Part shown: one piece after another, positions 8,744-17,672 of the stretch | Layout: each line of letters opens with the position of its first letter | Numbering within the stretch: position 1 is the first letter of the stretch | From: Frankia sp. QA3 | GTDB lineage: Bacteria > Actinomycetota > Actinomycetes > Frankiales > Frankiaceae | Assembly (NCBI RefSeq): GCF_000262465.1 | Contig: NZ_CM001489.1 | Span: 3,483,899-3,547,898 of the forward strand | Direction: 5' to 3' | DNA: 64,000 nucleotides | Notes under the pieces: generated by a model | Told to the model about the DNA's origin: nothing | Database searches by the model: none | Seen by the model: only the letters and a program-made list of their open reading frames with translations | Program-made: the position numbers and the translations under genes

Positions 8744-9907
8744 GTGAATCCGAGTTTCAGCCTCTACCAGCTCGCCGAGGAGCACGCCGCGCTGCGTGAG
8801 GCGGTGCGCACGCTCGCCGAGAAGGACATCGCGCCGTTCGCCGCGGACGTCGACGAGCACGAGCGGTTCCCGGTGGAGGCGCAGGAGGCGCTCGACCGGG
8901 CCGGGTTCTCCGCGGTGCACGTCCCGGAGAGCTACGGCGGGCAGGGCGCGGACTCGGTGGCCACCTGCATCGTCATCGAGGAGATCGCCCGCGTCTGCGC
9001 GTCGAGCTCGCTGATCCCCGCGGTGAACAAGCTGGGCAGCATGCCGATCATCCTCGCCGGTTCCGAGGAGCTCAAACGCCTGGTCCTGCCCTCCCTCGCC
9101 AGTGGTGAGGCGATGATCTCCTATGCGCTCTCCGAGCGGGAGGCGGGCTCCGACACCGCCTCGATGCGCACCCGGGCCCGCCTCGACGGCGACCACTGGG
9201 TCCTCGACGGCACCAAGACCTGGATCACCAATGCCGGCGTGTCGGCCTGGTACACCGTGATGGCCGTGACCGACCCGCACGCGAAGAAGAAGGTCGACGG
9301 CATCTCCGCCTTCGTCGTGCACCGCGACGACCCCGGCTTCGAGGTCGGCTCGAAGGAACGCAAGCTCGGCATCAAGGGCTCCCCCACTCGGGAGATCCAC
9401 TTCACCGGCTGCACGATCCCCGCCGACCGCATCATCGGCGAGCCGGGCACCGGCCTGCGCACGGCGCTCGCCACCCTCGACCACACCCGGCCCACGATCG
9501 GCGCGCAGGCCATCGGCATCGCCCAGGGGGCCCTCGATGCCGCCATCGCCTACGTCAAACAGCGCCGCCAGTTCGGCCGGACGATCGCCGACAACCAGGC
9601 CGTCCAGTTCATGCTCGCCGACATGGGCATGAAGATCGAGGCGGCCCGGCACCTGGTCTACGTCTCGGCCGCCCGGGCCGAACGCGGCGAGCCGAACCTC
9701 GGCTTCGTCTCCGCCGCCGCCAAGTGCTTCGCCTCGGACGTGGCGATGGAGGTCACCACCGACGCGGTGCAGTTGTTCGGCGGCGCAGGCTACACCCGCG
9801 ACTTCCCGGTGGAGCGGATGATGCGCGACGCCAAGATCACCCAGATCTACGAGGGCACCAACCAGATCCAGCGCCTGGTCATGTCCCGCGCGCTGCTCAC
9901 GGGCTGA
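8744..9907 (+). CDS. Acyl-CoA dehydrogenase
   Basis: FAD enzyme that introduces the alpha,beta double bond in acyl-CoA and passes electrons to ETF. It carries the family signatures: the FAD/substrate segment SEREAGSDTASM (about residue 128), WITNAGV (158-164), and the C-terminal LFGGAGYTRDFPVERMMRD followed by IYEGTNQIQR, which holds the expected catalytic Glu of short-chain enzymes. Length of 387 residues is typical. The GTG at 8744 is the first start after the preceding dehydrogenase; its binding site is weak (AAGGCGG). Probably co-transcribed with the hydroxyacyl-CoA dehydrogenase. Confidence 0.93.
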   Translation: MNPSFSLYQLAEEHAALREAVRTLAEKDIAPFAADVDEHERFPVEAQEALDRAGFSAVHVPESYGGQGADSVATCIVIEEIARVCASSSLIPAVNKLGSMPIILAGSEELKRLVLPSLASGEAMISYALSEREAGSDTASMRTRARLDGDHWVLDGTKTWITNAGVSAWYTVMAVTDPHAKKKVDGISAFVVHRDDPGFEVGSKERKLGIKGSPTREIHFTGCTIPADRIIGEPGTGLRTALATLDHTRPTIGAQAIGIAQGALDAAIAYVKQRRQFGRTIADNQAVQFMLADMGMKIEAARHLVYVSAARAERGEPNLGFVSAAAKCFASDVAMEVTTDAVQLFGGAGYTRDFPVERMMRDAKITQIYEGTNQIQRLVMSRALLTG

Positions 9908-10026
9908 CCGCGACTCGTTGCTCTGCCGAGAGCCATGATCCGCGCTCTCCATGCCGTCCGGAAGACTCCCGGCTGTTCCCGACTGAGGGCCACCCCGCCT
10001 TGACGACCGCCACCGCTCCCGGGCCA

Positions 10027-10241
10027 TCACAGATCCTCTGACTCGCTGTCGGCCGGAGCGCGACGAACGGCAACAGTGTCCGGGTGATCCTCACCGAGGC
10101 GGACGGTCCACCGCTGGTGGGCGTGCCGGGCCAGAGCGAGACTGCCCGGGTAGTCCCCGGCAAGATAGTCCGCCGACACCACCGCCAGTATGTGCCTCGA
10201 GGCACGCACCGCTTCATCCACCCGCGCCAGCCTGCGAAGTC
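10027..10241 (-). pseudogene. Remnant of a TIR-TPR-type protein
   Basis: The minus strand reads LARVDEAVRASRHILAVVSADYL, which resembles the middle of a TIR domain, and then runs directly, with no domain between, into AGDYPGSLALARHAHQRW and LGEDHPDTVAVR, which match one kinesin-light-chain-type TPR repeat (LGxDHPDT). Large actinobacterial proteins of TIR-NB-ARC-TPR architecture contain both elements hundreds of residues apart, so this looks like an in-frame fusion left by a big internal deletion plus loss of both ends. Only about 70 codons remain and no good start is visible. The rest of the 450-base gap 9908-10357 contains nothing I can support. Confidence 0.42.
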
Positions 10242-10357
10242 AGATAATCGCTCGGAAGCAACGAAGGTGGAGCCGCCGGCCAGCAGGTCAGCCGACCGTA
10301 GCCAACCGTGTAGCCAAGCCGGCGGACGACCCAGGGGCGGCCAGGGACGGCCAGCGA

Positions 10358-12112
10358 TCAGTGGATGCAGGAGGCGACGGCCGTGGTGGTCGGCACGGCC
10401 GCCGGGCTCGCCGTCGCGGTCGCTCCCGACGGCTCGGCGGACTCGGCGCTCAGCGCGGTGCCCGGGGTCGTGATCTGTGGGGTGACGGCCGCGCCCGGCA
10501 GGGACGGCCCGGCGGCGACGAGGCCGGAGCCCGCCAGGCTGACCCGGCCCGAGTCGCGCGAGGCTCCGGCCGACGCCGACGCCGACGACTCCGAGGAGGC
10601 GGTGGCGGTCGGGGTGGCCCCAGCCATGCCGGCGGCAAGGACGGTGGCCGAGGGGCTCGCCCCGGGCTGCGGGGTGGCGCCCGGCGAGACGAGGGGATCA
10701 ACGCCGGCGCCCGGCGACGCTCCGGCACCCGCGGCACCCACCGCGCTGTCGTCGTCACCCATCGTACGGGCGAAGAAGGCACGCACTGCGTCGGGATCGT
10801 AGAGGAAGTAGAACGCCGGATGGACGACCTGCCCGGTGACCGGGATCGTCGCGAAAGTCACCGCACCGCTGTCCATGCCGCGCAGCCGGTCGGCGAGCCG
10901 ACGCAGGTCGGTGAGATCGGTGGCGTCGTCGAGGACCGTCGACCGGGTGACGGCCCCGAGGAACGCGGCGAGCTTGGCGGGGCGCAGCAGCACGTCGCCT
11001 GAGGACACCTTGCGGAACACCGCGGCCAGGAACGCCTGCTGGCGGTGGATGCGGGACAGGTCGCCGTCGATGAAGCCGTGGCGCTGGCGGACGAAGGCGA
11101 GGGCCTGCGCGCCGACGAGGTGGTTGATGCCCGGCTGCCCGACGAACCCGGAGCTGGGGTCGTTGAGGTTGGTCGAGTGGACTCGCCGGAAGTTGTCCAG
11201 GGTGACGGTCTCGACGTAAGGCGAGGCGGTCAGGCAGACGTCGACCCCGCCGATGGCGGTCGTCATCCGCTGGAACCCGCCGAAGTCGATCTCGGCGTAG
11301 TGGTCGATACGCACCCCGGTGAGCTGCTCCAGGGTCGCGACCAGCAGGGCCGGGCCGCCGCTGTTGAAGGCGCTGTTCACCCGGTCCCTACGCGCGCGGT
11401 GGGTGCCGCCGTCGCCGTCGGTGTAGGCGGGGATCGGCAGGTAGAGGTCCCGCGGGATCGAGACGACCTGGGTCGTGCCGTCCTCGGACAGATGCGCGAT
11501 CATCATCGTGTCCGAGCGGGCCCCGCCGACCTTCGCGGCGTCCGAGCCGGTCCGCACGTCGGAGCCGACGAGCAGCCAGTTCTCCGTCCCCGTCGGCACC
11601 GCCGGGGGCCGGGAGACGTCGACGTGCGGCAGGGCGATACTCGCCCGCTCGATCTTGTGATCGTAGACGGTGAGGACCACCCAGCCCGACACCGTGGCGG
11701 CGAGGACGGCGACGCTCAGCACGGCCGCGAGGATCAGCGTGATCCGCGCCCGCAGGCCGCGGCGGCGACCCGGCCCCGGCGCGTCCGGCTCGACCCCGGG
11801 CCCGCCACCCGGGTCCCCCGAACCACCCGCCGGATCCCCGGAGCCGCCGGCGACCGCCCCGCCCGGCACCGCGGACAAGGGTGACGCTACGGGCCGGGTG
11901 GACGTGGCCGAGGGCCCGCGGTAGATCGGAGCCGTGGCGTCGCCGGTGCCGACCGCCGCACCGCCGGCCGGCGGCCTCGCGTCGGCGGCGGTTCGGTGAC
12001 CGTCCGTCCCCGCTGCGCCAGGCCCGATATCTCCCTGATCTGCCAGCGAATTGGACATGTCTTCCGAGGACGGAGCTTCACGGCGCGAGGAGGTGGGCGG
12101 CGGTCGGTTCAC
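10358..12112 (-). CDS. LytR-CpsA-Psr (LCP) family cell-wall protein
   Basis: LCP proteins attach wall glycopolymers (arabinogalactan, teichoic acids, capsule) from lipid carriers to peptidoglycan on the outer face of the membrane. Visible here: an N-terminal cytoplasmic Gly/Pro/Ala-rich region (about 1-115), one transmembrane helix (about 120-145), then the catalytic domain with RSDTMMIAHL, VVSIPRDLYLPI and the later FVRQRHGFIDGDLSRIHRQQ block containing the conserved Arg residues. A Ser/Ala/Thr/Pro-rich tail (about 460-584) probably spans the wall. I chose the GTG at 12112, preceded by GGGGGAGAGG with 7 bases of spacing, over the internal ATG at 12058. Confidence 0.9.
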   Translation of the reverse strand: MNRPPPTSSRREAPSSEDMSNSLADQGDIGPGAAGTDGHRTAADARPPAGGAAVGTGDATAPIYRGPSATSTRPVASPLSAVPGGAVAGGSGDPAGGSGDPGGGPGVEPDAPGPGRRRGLRARITLILAAVLSVAVLAATVSGWVVLTVYDHKIERASIALPHVDVSRPPAVPTGTENWLLVGSDVRTGSDAAKVGGARSDTMMIAHLSEDGTTQVVSIPRDLYLPIPAYTDGDGGTHRARRDRVNSAFNSGGPALLVATLEQLTGVRIDHYAEIDFGGFQRMTTAIGGVDVCLTASPYVETVTLDNFRRVHSTNLNDPSSGFVGQPGINHLVGAQALAFVRQRHGFIDGDLSRIHRQQAFLAAVFRKVSSGDVLLRPAKLAAFLGAVTRSTVLDDATDLTDLRRLADRLRGMDSGAVTFATIPVTGQVVHPAFYFLYDPDAVRAFFARTMGDDDSAVGAAGAGASPGAGVDPLVSPGATPQPGASPSATVLAAGMAGATPTATASSESSASASAGASRDSGRVSLAGSGLVAAGPSLPGAAVTPQITTPGTALSAESAEPSGATATASPAAVPTTTAVASCIH

Positions 12113-12313
12113 GTCGCCGCCTCTCCCCCGCGATGATGCCGCGAAATAACCGGATGGACCTACCACAATAAGCGTTATTTCCACACCATCGGCGGTTCGG
12201 GCCGCGCCATGTGACGACGACCGCCCTTACCTGGGCAAATCCTGCACCGGCCGCAGCATGTCGGCCACGCAGGCGGATCCTGCCGCCCGACCGGTGCGAG
12301 CAGCCGCGTTCAC

Positions 12314-12366
12314 CCTTGCCCTTTCACAACCCTCCGTGTCCGTTTTGTCCCTACAGAAGGGCAAGG
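12314..12366. other. Dispersed stem-loop-like element, copy 1
   Basis: A 10-bp perfect inverted repeat (CCTTGCCCTT at 12314-12323, AAGGGCAAGG at 12357-12366) encloses a 33-base loop containing TCCGTTTTGTCCCT (12339-12352). The whole 53-base stretch aligns without gaps to 56213-56265 (36 of 53 identical by my count). It sits in the 381-base divergent gap between the LCP gene and the 2-hydroxyacid dehydrogenase, about 130 bases before the latter's start. Function unknown. The rest of this gap shows no supported gene. Confidence 0.6.
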
Positions 12367-12493
12367 AGTCCGTCCCCGCGAAAAGGCGAGGGGCTGGGGC
12401 GTGCGCGCCCGTAGCGCATGGCTGCGGGTACGGGTCCGACCCGGGGCTCTGGTAGGACAGGAGGGTCGAAACGGCGCAGAGCAGGGAGGCTTC

Positions 12494-13405
12494 TTGTCCA
12501 GACCCGTCCTCGTCCTCGTCCCGAGCAACGGCGGCGTGGCGGCGCTGTCGGCGGTCGCCGGGATCGAGCCGCTGCGGTACGACCCGGACGCTCCCCTGCC
12601 GGCGGCGGCCCGCGAGGCCGAGGTGCTGGTCGTGGCGCCGACCGGGGTGCAGGGCCAGCTCGACACGATGCGGGAGCTGCCCAAGCTGCGCCTGGTGCAG
12701 ACCATCAGCGCCGGCACCGACCAGTGGCTCGGCCGGCTGCCAGCGGGGGTAGCCCTGTCGAACGCCCGGGGCGCGCACGGCGGTTCCACCGCCGAATGGG
12801 CGGTGGGCGCGCTGCTCGCCCTCTACCGCGAGATCCCGCGGTTCCTCACCGACGCCGCCGCCGGCCGCTGGGAGCAACGCCAGACCGGGACGCTCGCCGG
12901 CCGGCGGGTGCTCATCCTCGGCGCGGGCGATCTCGGCACCGCGTTGCGCCGGCGGCTCGAACCGTTCGAGACCGAGGTCAGCATGGTCGCCCGGCGGGCG
13001 CGGCCCGGCGTGCACACCCTCGACGAGGTGCCGGACCTGCTGCCCCACCACGACGCCGTGGTGGTGATGCTGCCGCTCACCGACGAGCTGCGCGGCCTGG
13101 TCGACGCCGCCTTCCTCGCCCGCATGCCCGACGGCGCGATCCTGGTCAACGCCGCCCGGGGGGCCCATGTCGTGACGTCGGCGCTGCTGGCGGAACTCGA
13201 GTCCGGGCGGCTGCGGGCCGCGCTGGACGTCACCGATCCGGAGCCGCTGCCGCCCGACCATCCGCTGTGGCGGGCCCCGGGCCTGCTGCTCACCCCGCAC
13301 GTGGGCGGCATGACCACCGGCGTGTCGCAGCGGATCTGGGACGTGATCGCCCGTCAGCTCGACCAGTACGTCCGCGACGGCCGACCGGAGAACCTCGTCG
13401 ACTGA
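12494..13405 (+). CDS. D-isomer-specific 2-hydroxyacid dehydrogenase family protein
   Basis: NAD(P)-dependent oxidoreductase of the D-2-hydroxyacid dehydrogenase/phosphoglycerate dehydrogenase fold. The cofactor motif is VLILGAGDLGTALRRRL (about residues 138-154). The family signature LVNAARGAHV and the catalytic-His segment LLLTPHVGG (about 270-278) are present. At 303 residues it lacks any ACT domain, so a role as serine-pathway SerA is unlikely. The substrate is not predictable. The TTG at 12494 follows AGGGAGG (12483-12489) with short spacing; no better in-frame start is seen. Confidence 0.87.
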   Translation: MSRPVLVLVPSNGGVAALSAVAGIEPLRYDPDAPLPAAAREAEVLVVAPTGVQGQLDTMRELPKLRLVQTISAGTDQWLGRLPAGVALSNARGAHGGSTAEWAVGALLALYREIPRFLTDAAAGRWEQRQTGTLAGRRVLILGAGDLGTALRRRLEPFETEVSMVARRARPGVHTLDEVPDLLPHHDAVVVMLPLTDELRGLVDAAFLARMPDGAILVNAARGAHVVTSALLAELESGRLRAALDVTDPEPLPPDHPLWRAPGLLLTPHVGGMTTGVSQRIWDVIARQLDQYVRDGRPENLVD

Positions 13406-13410
13406 CCTCA

Positions 13411-13440
13411 GCAACCGCGAGCAACCGCGAGCAACCGCGC
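13411..13440. repeat. 10-bp tandem repeat, 3 copies
   Basis: GCAACCGCGA is repeated three times (the last copy ends GC) directly after the stop of the hydroxyacid dehydrogenase, between convergent genes. Confidence 0.9.
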
Positions 13441-13458
13441 CGGCGGGGACGGGACCGG

Positions 13459-14430
13459 TCAGGCACGGTCCAGCTCCGCGAGGGTGCGGCGCAGGCCCTC
13501 GGCCAGCGGGGTCGGTTCCCAGTCGAGCTCGGTCCGGGCCCGGGTGGCATCCGGAATCGCGTTCCACCGCAGGTAGTGCAGCTGGCCGCGGGCCAGCGGC
13601 GGCGGGCGGCGGGTAAGCCGGGCCACCGCCTCGCCGCCCGCGGCGAGCGCCGAGGCCGCCGCGGCCGGGATGGTGACGGCCGGGGGGCGACCGCGCCCCC
13701 CGGCGGCGACGACCGCCGCGGTCAGCTCCCGCAGGCTGACGTGCGCGTCGGAGAGGATGTACCGCTCGCCGGGGCGGCCCACGCCGGCGGCCGCGAGGTG
13801 ACCGCGGGCCAGCCCCTCGGTGAACACCAGCCCGAACCCGCCGGGCGGGATGGCGGGCAGCAGCCCGCGCAGCGCCGGGCGGAACATCCGGCTTTCCATC
13901 GAGGTGGGGCCGTAGGGCGGGAAGCCGTAGACGGTGGCCGGGTTCACGAAGACCACCTCCACGCCACCGGCGGCGGCGAGCACCGCCTGCTCCGCGCGCT
14001 GTTTGGAACGCTCGTACGGGGTCCGTTTCGGGGCGGCGGCGAGCGCGGTCTCGTCGAAGTGGCCGCCCGGCGGGGCGTCGAACACGTCGATCGTGCTGGT
14101 GTGCACCAGCCGGCGCACCCCGGCCCGGGCGGCCGCCCGCGCGACGTTGGCCGAACCGACCGCGTTGACCCGGTCGAACTCGTCGGCGTCCGGCAGCCAC
14201 TGCTCGGGAACACCCATCGCGTTGAAGACGATCTCGGTCCCGTCCACGGCGGGCGGCAGCGTCGCCGGGTCGGTGACGTCCCCCACGACGACGTCGACCC
14301 CCGGGGGCAGTCCGGACGCCGCCCGGGCCGGGTCGCGGACCAGGACCCGCACCTGGTGGTCGGCCTCGACCGCGGCCCGCACGACCGCCCCGCCGACCTT
14401 GCCGGTCGCGCCGGTGACCAGGACTCTCAC
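13459..14430 (-). CDS. NAD-dependent epimerase/dehydratase (extended SDR) family protein
   Basis: Extended short-chain dehydrogenase fold. The Rossmann motif is GATGKVGG at residues 7-14, and the catalytic YERSK (YxxxK) lies near 138 after a HTSTIDVF strand, as in UDP-sugar epimerases, dihydroflavonol reductases and 3-beta-hydroxysteroid dehydrogenases. Length of 323 residues is normal. The substrate is not predictable. The GTG at 14430 starts 10 bases after the stop of the preceding gene on the same strand, so the two are likely co-transcribed. Confidence 0.85.
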   Translation of the reverse strand: MRVLVTGATGKVGGAVVRAAVEADHQVRVLVRDPARAASGLPPGVDVVVGDVTDPATLPPAVDGTEIVFNAMGVPEQWLPDADEFDRVNAVGSANVARAAARAGVRRLVHTSTIDVFDAPPGGHFDETALAAAPKRTPYERSKQRAEQAVLAAAGGVEVVFVNPATVYGFPPYGPTSMESRMFRPALRGLLPAIPPGGFGLVFTEGLARGHLAAAGVGRPGERYILSDAHVSLRELTAAVVAAGGRGRPPAVTIPAAAASALAAGGEAVARLTRRPPPLARGQLHYLRWNAIPDATRARTELDWEPTPLAEGLRRTLAELDRA

Positions 14431-14440
14431 CGGCGGGACC

Positions 14441-15463
14441 CTACGCCGGGCCGCCGCCTCGGCCGGACCACGACCCGCCGTTCCGACCAGCCCGACCAGC
14501 CCGGCCGGCCCGGCCGGCCCCAGAGCCGTCGGCCGGGTTTCGCCGGCCCCGGCCGGGCAGCCAGGAGCGGCCGGCGGCGGTGCGCCTGGCCTCGGCCATC
14601 CCGCGCACCACGTACCAGCCGGTGCGCACCACGGCGGCGGCGTCGCCCCCCGGTCGGCCCTGCGCGGCGCGCGGTCGGGGCAGGCCGAGCAGCAGGTCCG
14701 CGCCTGCCGGCGGGGTGGTCGTGTGAGTGCTGGTGATCGCCGAGTAGTCGCCGAAGAACTTCACCTCGAGGCGTTCCCGACGGATCTTGCCCAACCCGTC
14801 CGGGATGAGGCGCAGGAAGTACAGCACGCTTGTCCCGCCGGCAGCGGCCCGGTCGTGCGGGTTGAATCCGCCGCCGTCCCAGTGGAACTCCGCCCGGGTC
14901 CGCAGCAACCAGCGCAGCCCCTCGATGACGATCGGGTTCGGCTCGGGCAGGCGCATCGCGAAGTGCCGTTCCAGCTCGAAGGCGCGCTCCTGCTCGACGA
15001 GGCCGGGCGGCAGCTCGGGGGTGCGCCGTACCATGAAGATCTCGACCGTGCGGCCGGCGCCGGCGTCGGAGCGCAACGACGCGTGGGTGAGGCGCACGTC
15101 GAGCAGGTCCGGCCGTACCCCGTAGCGCTCGCCCAGCCGGGCCCGCACGATGACGCTGGGGACCAGTGCACTGGGTTCGACCCCGAGCGAGGCCAGCGCG
15201 GCGAGGGCGGCGTCGAAGTCGTCGACGGCGATCAGCAGCGCCGCGTGGTCGAGAACGCAGTACCGGGCGACGAGCGCGACCAGCTCGGCGGCACCGTCGA
15301 TGCCGTCGAACAGGCCGGTGAGCAGCCCCTCGGTGTTCAACGACCGCAGCGGCGCGCAGACGGCCTCGATGCGGCGGACGTCGACGTCGTCGATGGCGGC
15401 GACGGAGCCACGGCCGGTGACGATGCCGCCCCATGGCCCGGTTCCCGTGGGTGTGTCCGTCAT
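14441..15463 (-). CDS. Hypothetical protein, possible VOC/glyoxalase-like elements
   Basis: A 340-residue soluble protein I do not recognize. A stretch near residue 72 (LDHAALLIAVDDFDAAL) is reminiscent of the start of VOC/glyoxalase-fold domains, and a His/Asp-containing segment (AEFHWDGGGFNPHDR) occurs near 215; neither is enough for a function. The last 50 residues are a Gly/Arg/Ala repeat tail (GRAGRAGRAGR). The ATG at 15463 has a purine-rich AAAGG upstream. It heads a probable two-gene operon with the epimerase-like gene, separated by 10 bases, so a joint role on a small-molecule substrate is possible but only inferred. Confidence 0.6.
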   Translation of the reverse strand: MTDTPTGTGPWGGIVTGRGSVAAIDDVDVRRIEAVCAPLRSLNTEGLLTGLFDGIDGAAELVALVARYCVLDHAALLIAVDDFDAALAALASLGVEPSALVPSVIVRARLGERYGVRPDLLDVRLTHASLRSDAGAGRTVEIFMVRRTPELPPGLVEQERAFELERHFAMRLPEPNPIVIEGLRWLLRTRAEFHWDGGGFNPHDRAAAGGTSVLYFLRLIPDGLGKIRRERLEVKFFGDYSAITSTHTTTPPAGADLLLGLPRPRAAQGRPGGDAAAVVRTGWYVVRGMAEARRTAAGRSWLPGRGRRNPADGSGAGRAGRAGRAGRNGGSWSGRGGGPA

Positions 15464-15863
15464 TGCGTGCCGCCTTTCGCCACGCGGCGCTGGCCCGATC
15501 GAGCGCGCCGGTACCGGTCCCGGTCCGGTCCCGGACCGGATCCAGTGGGGCGGCTACGGCCCTGGTCGACAGGGCCGGGCCGCTCGCACCGAGCCGGATG
15601 GTTGGCCAGTGGTACCCGGGGGGCGCCGAAACTTTTCCGGGAGCCTAGCGGCAGCAGGCAACGGCTCCGTTGCCTACTCCCTGCGAGACGCTGCAAACGG
15701 GTAAAATCAGCGCGAGACCCGGGCGGTGTCAGGCCGGTATGCGGCCGAGGCGGGCGGCGCCCCGTCGCCCGGTGGTCCCCGGCCCCGGTGGAATGCCGAT
15801 GGCGCCTGCCGCGCTTCTTTTCAGGTGACGGAAGCGACCGGTGGTGTAAGGAGGACCTCGATC

Positions 15864-16802
15864 GTGCTTGATCCGCAGGAGCTCTACAGTCTCACCGAGG
15901 ACGCGTCCGACGACCCCAACGACGCGCACCGCCCGATCATGCTGGAGGCGCTGACCGGCGTCGTCGACGCTGGCAACGCAGTCAGTCTCGCCGGTGAGCA
16001 TCTGTTGACCGCGCTCGACCATCGCATCGTCGCGACGTTCGACGTCGATCAGCTGCTGGACTACCGATCCCGCCGACCAACCATGATCTTCTCCGAGGAC
16101 CACTGGGAGAGCTACACGGACCCGGTGCTCGCGCTCTACCAGCTCCGCGACGAGTCGGACACGCCGTTCCTCCTGCTCACCGGCCCCGAGCCGGACCTGC
16201 AGTGGAAGCGCTTCACAGCCGCCGTCCGCGGGCTGGTGTCCCGGCTCGGCGTCCGCCTCACCGTGGGGCTCAACGCCGTGCCGATGGCGGTTCCGCACAC
16301 CCGTCCCGCGACGATCACCGCGCACGGGAGCAGCAAGGAGCTCGTCGTCGGCTACGAGCCGTGGCTGCGCCGGCTGCAGGTCCCCGGCAGCGCCGGGCAC
16401 CTGCTGGAGTACGAGCTGGGCCGCGACGGCCGGGACGCGATGGGCTTCGCCGTTCACGTCCCGCATTACCTGGCTCAGACGACCTACCCCGCGGCCACCG
16501 AGGTGCTGCTGACGTCCGTGTCGAAGGCGACCGGCCTGATGCTTCCGCTGGACGGGCTTCGCTCCGCGGCGGTCGCCGTCCAGGACGAGGTCAACAGCCA
16601 GATCGCCCAGGGCGGGGAGGCCGCGGCGCTCGTCCATGCGCTGGAGGAGCAGTACGACGCCTACCAGCGGGGGCGGCGCGGTCCCAGCTTGCCGACGGTC
16701 GACGCCGAGCAGAAGCTGCCGACCGCCGACGAGCTCGGGGAGGCGCTCGAACGTTTCCTCGCCGAGCAGTCCGAGCCAGGCGGTCCGAATCCGCTGCCCT
16801 GA
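15864..16802 (+). CDS. PAC2-family (proteasome assembly chaperone-like) protein
   Basis: A 312-residue soluble protein of the PAC2 superfamily found throughout actinobacteria, related to archaeo-eukaryotic proteasome assembly chaperones; the bacterial role is not established. Typical blocks are TFDVDQLLDYRSRRP (about 50-64), the segment around FLLLTGPEPDLQWKRF (95-110), and AMGFAVHVPHYLAQT (about 193-207). A strong TAAGGAGG (15847-15854) lies 9 bases before the GTG at 15864, which decides the start against a longer open frame to 15726. The last codons lie in a 14-bp tandem duplication. Confidence 0.88.
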   Translation: MLDPQELYSLTEDASDDPNDAHRPIMLEALTGVVDAGNAVSLAGEHLLTALDHRIVATFDVDQLLDYRSRRPTMIFSEDHWESYTDPVLALYQLRDESDTPFLLLTGPEPDLQWKRFTAAVRGLVSRLGVRLTVGLNAVPMAVPHTRPATITAHGSSKELVVGYEPWLRRLQVPGSAGHLLEYELGRDGRDAMGFAVHVPHYLAQTTYPAATEVLLTSVSKATGLMLPLDGLRSAAVAVQDEVNSQIAQGGEAAALVHALEEQYDAYQRGRRGPSLPTVDAEQKLPTADELGEALERFLAEQSEPGGPNPLP

Positions 16803-16814
16803 ATCCGCTGCCCT
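16787..16814. repeat. 14-bp tandem duplication across a stop codon
   Basis: GAATCCGCTGCCCT occurs at 16787-16800 and 16801-16814. The first copy encodes the end of the PAC2 protein and the TGA (16800-16802) spans the junction. Confidence 0.9.
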
Positions 16815-17002
16815 GAACGGGCCGACCCGGCACCGGCCGCCTCTGCCCGTTTCCCACGTCGCGCAGGAAGTCATCATTCCCGGGGCACGCTCACGGCCTT
16901 CCGGAACCTGCTGTTTCTCCGCGATGTCCGCTAAGCGGCGCCCTTCCATTCGCCACCCGGAGAGCCGCCCAAAACGGCGGCAAGCCGTCCCCTCGGTTTG
17001 CG

Positions 17003-17038
17003 TGGGGTCTCCCGCCGCCACGACGGCGGGAGACCCCA
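17003..17038. terminator. Strong bidirectional hairpin between convergent genes
   Basis: A perfect 15-bp inverted repeat: left arm 17003-17017 (TGGGGTCTCCCGCCG), six-base loop CCACGA, right arm 17024-17038. It lies between the PAC2 gene (plus) and the Cys-motif gene (minus), as expected of a shared terminator; no long U tract follows on either side, as is common in actinobacteria. Confidence 0.8.
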
Positions 17039-17055
17039 ACCCGATCCGGGGAGCC

Positions 17056-17469
17056 TCAGCGGCGGTCGGGCACCCGGCCGATGCTGGCGTCCGACAGCGC
17101 CCGGACCGACAGCCCGTCGACGAACCGCTCGACGATCGCCCCGACCGGCCAGCGGTCGACCTCGGCTAGCAGGCGCGATGCCTCCGCGTCGGCGTCGCGG
17201 GCGTCCCAGCCCTGCGCGTCGAGACTATTACGCAACGCCTCTAGATAATCCGTTTCCGTGATTCCGGGAAGGTCTCGGACCATCGCCGTCGTCGTTCCGT
17301 AGAAAGAGCCGAGGCCGACGAAGACCCGGCCGCACTCGCACCGGCCATGCGGCCGGTCCAGATGCATATCACAGAACGCACGCAGGGTTACGAGCTCACC
17401 TTCCACCGCCCAGTGGAAATCGTCGACACGCAGGCCCTGCGCGTACGCGGTGGCCGTGAGAAGTTTCAT
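17056..17469 (-). CDS. Conserved actinobacterial hypothetical protein with Cys cluster
   Basis: A 137-residue soluble protein. It opens with MKLLTATAYAQG, followed by a DDFHWAVEGELV block and a cysteine-containing segment (CDMH, then CECGRVFVGL at about 44-57) and a GTTTAMV block. The spacing C...C-E-C could bind a metal, but this is inference. I have seen this arrangement in actinobacterial hypothetical proteins without a known function. The ATG at 17469 was chosen because similarity to that arrangement begins there; a GAGGAG lies somewhat far upstream. It converges with the PAC2 gene. Confidence 0.7.
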   Translation of the reverse strand: MKLLTATAYAQGLRVDDFHWAVEGELVTLRAFCDMHLDRPHGRCECGRVFVGLGSFYGTTTAMVRDLPGITETDYLEALRNSLDAQGWDARDADAEASRLLAEVDRWPVGAIVERFVDGLSVRALSDASIGRVPDRR

Positions 17470-17672
17470 GACTCCCAAGCTCCTCGTGGTCGCCCGACCG
17501 CTTCCGGGTGGGAAGCGGATGCCCTCCGGATCTACGAGAAGACAACCATCCCCCACCGACAAAGTCTCGGCTTAGCCATGATCGGGGTACTCTCGACGCA
17601 CGTCCCGGACTGGCCGCGGGGACCGGCCCGAGACGATTCCGGTGGGAAGATCCAGTGGGAGGACGGCAGCCG

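Noticed and set aside
12418-14736. 772-codon plus-strand open frame
   Set aside because: It is Arg/Gly/Ala-rich and runs over the hydroxyacid dehydrogenase in another frame and antisense to the epimerase; typical of high-GC shadow frames.
13934-15871. 645-codon plus-strand open frame
   Set aside because: Antisense to the epimerase and hypothetical genes at 13459-15463, with no recognizable domain.
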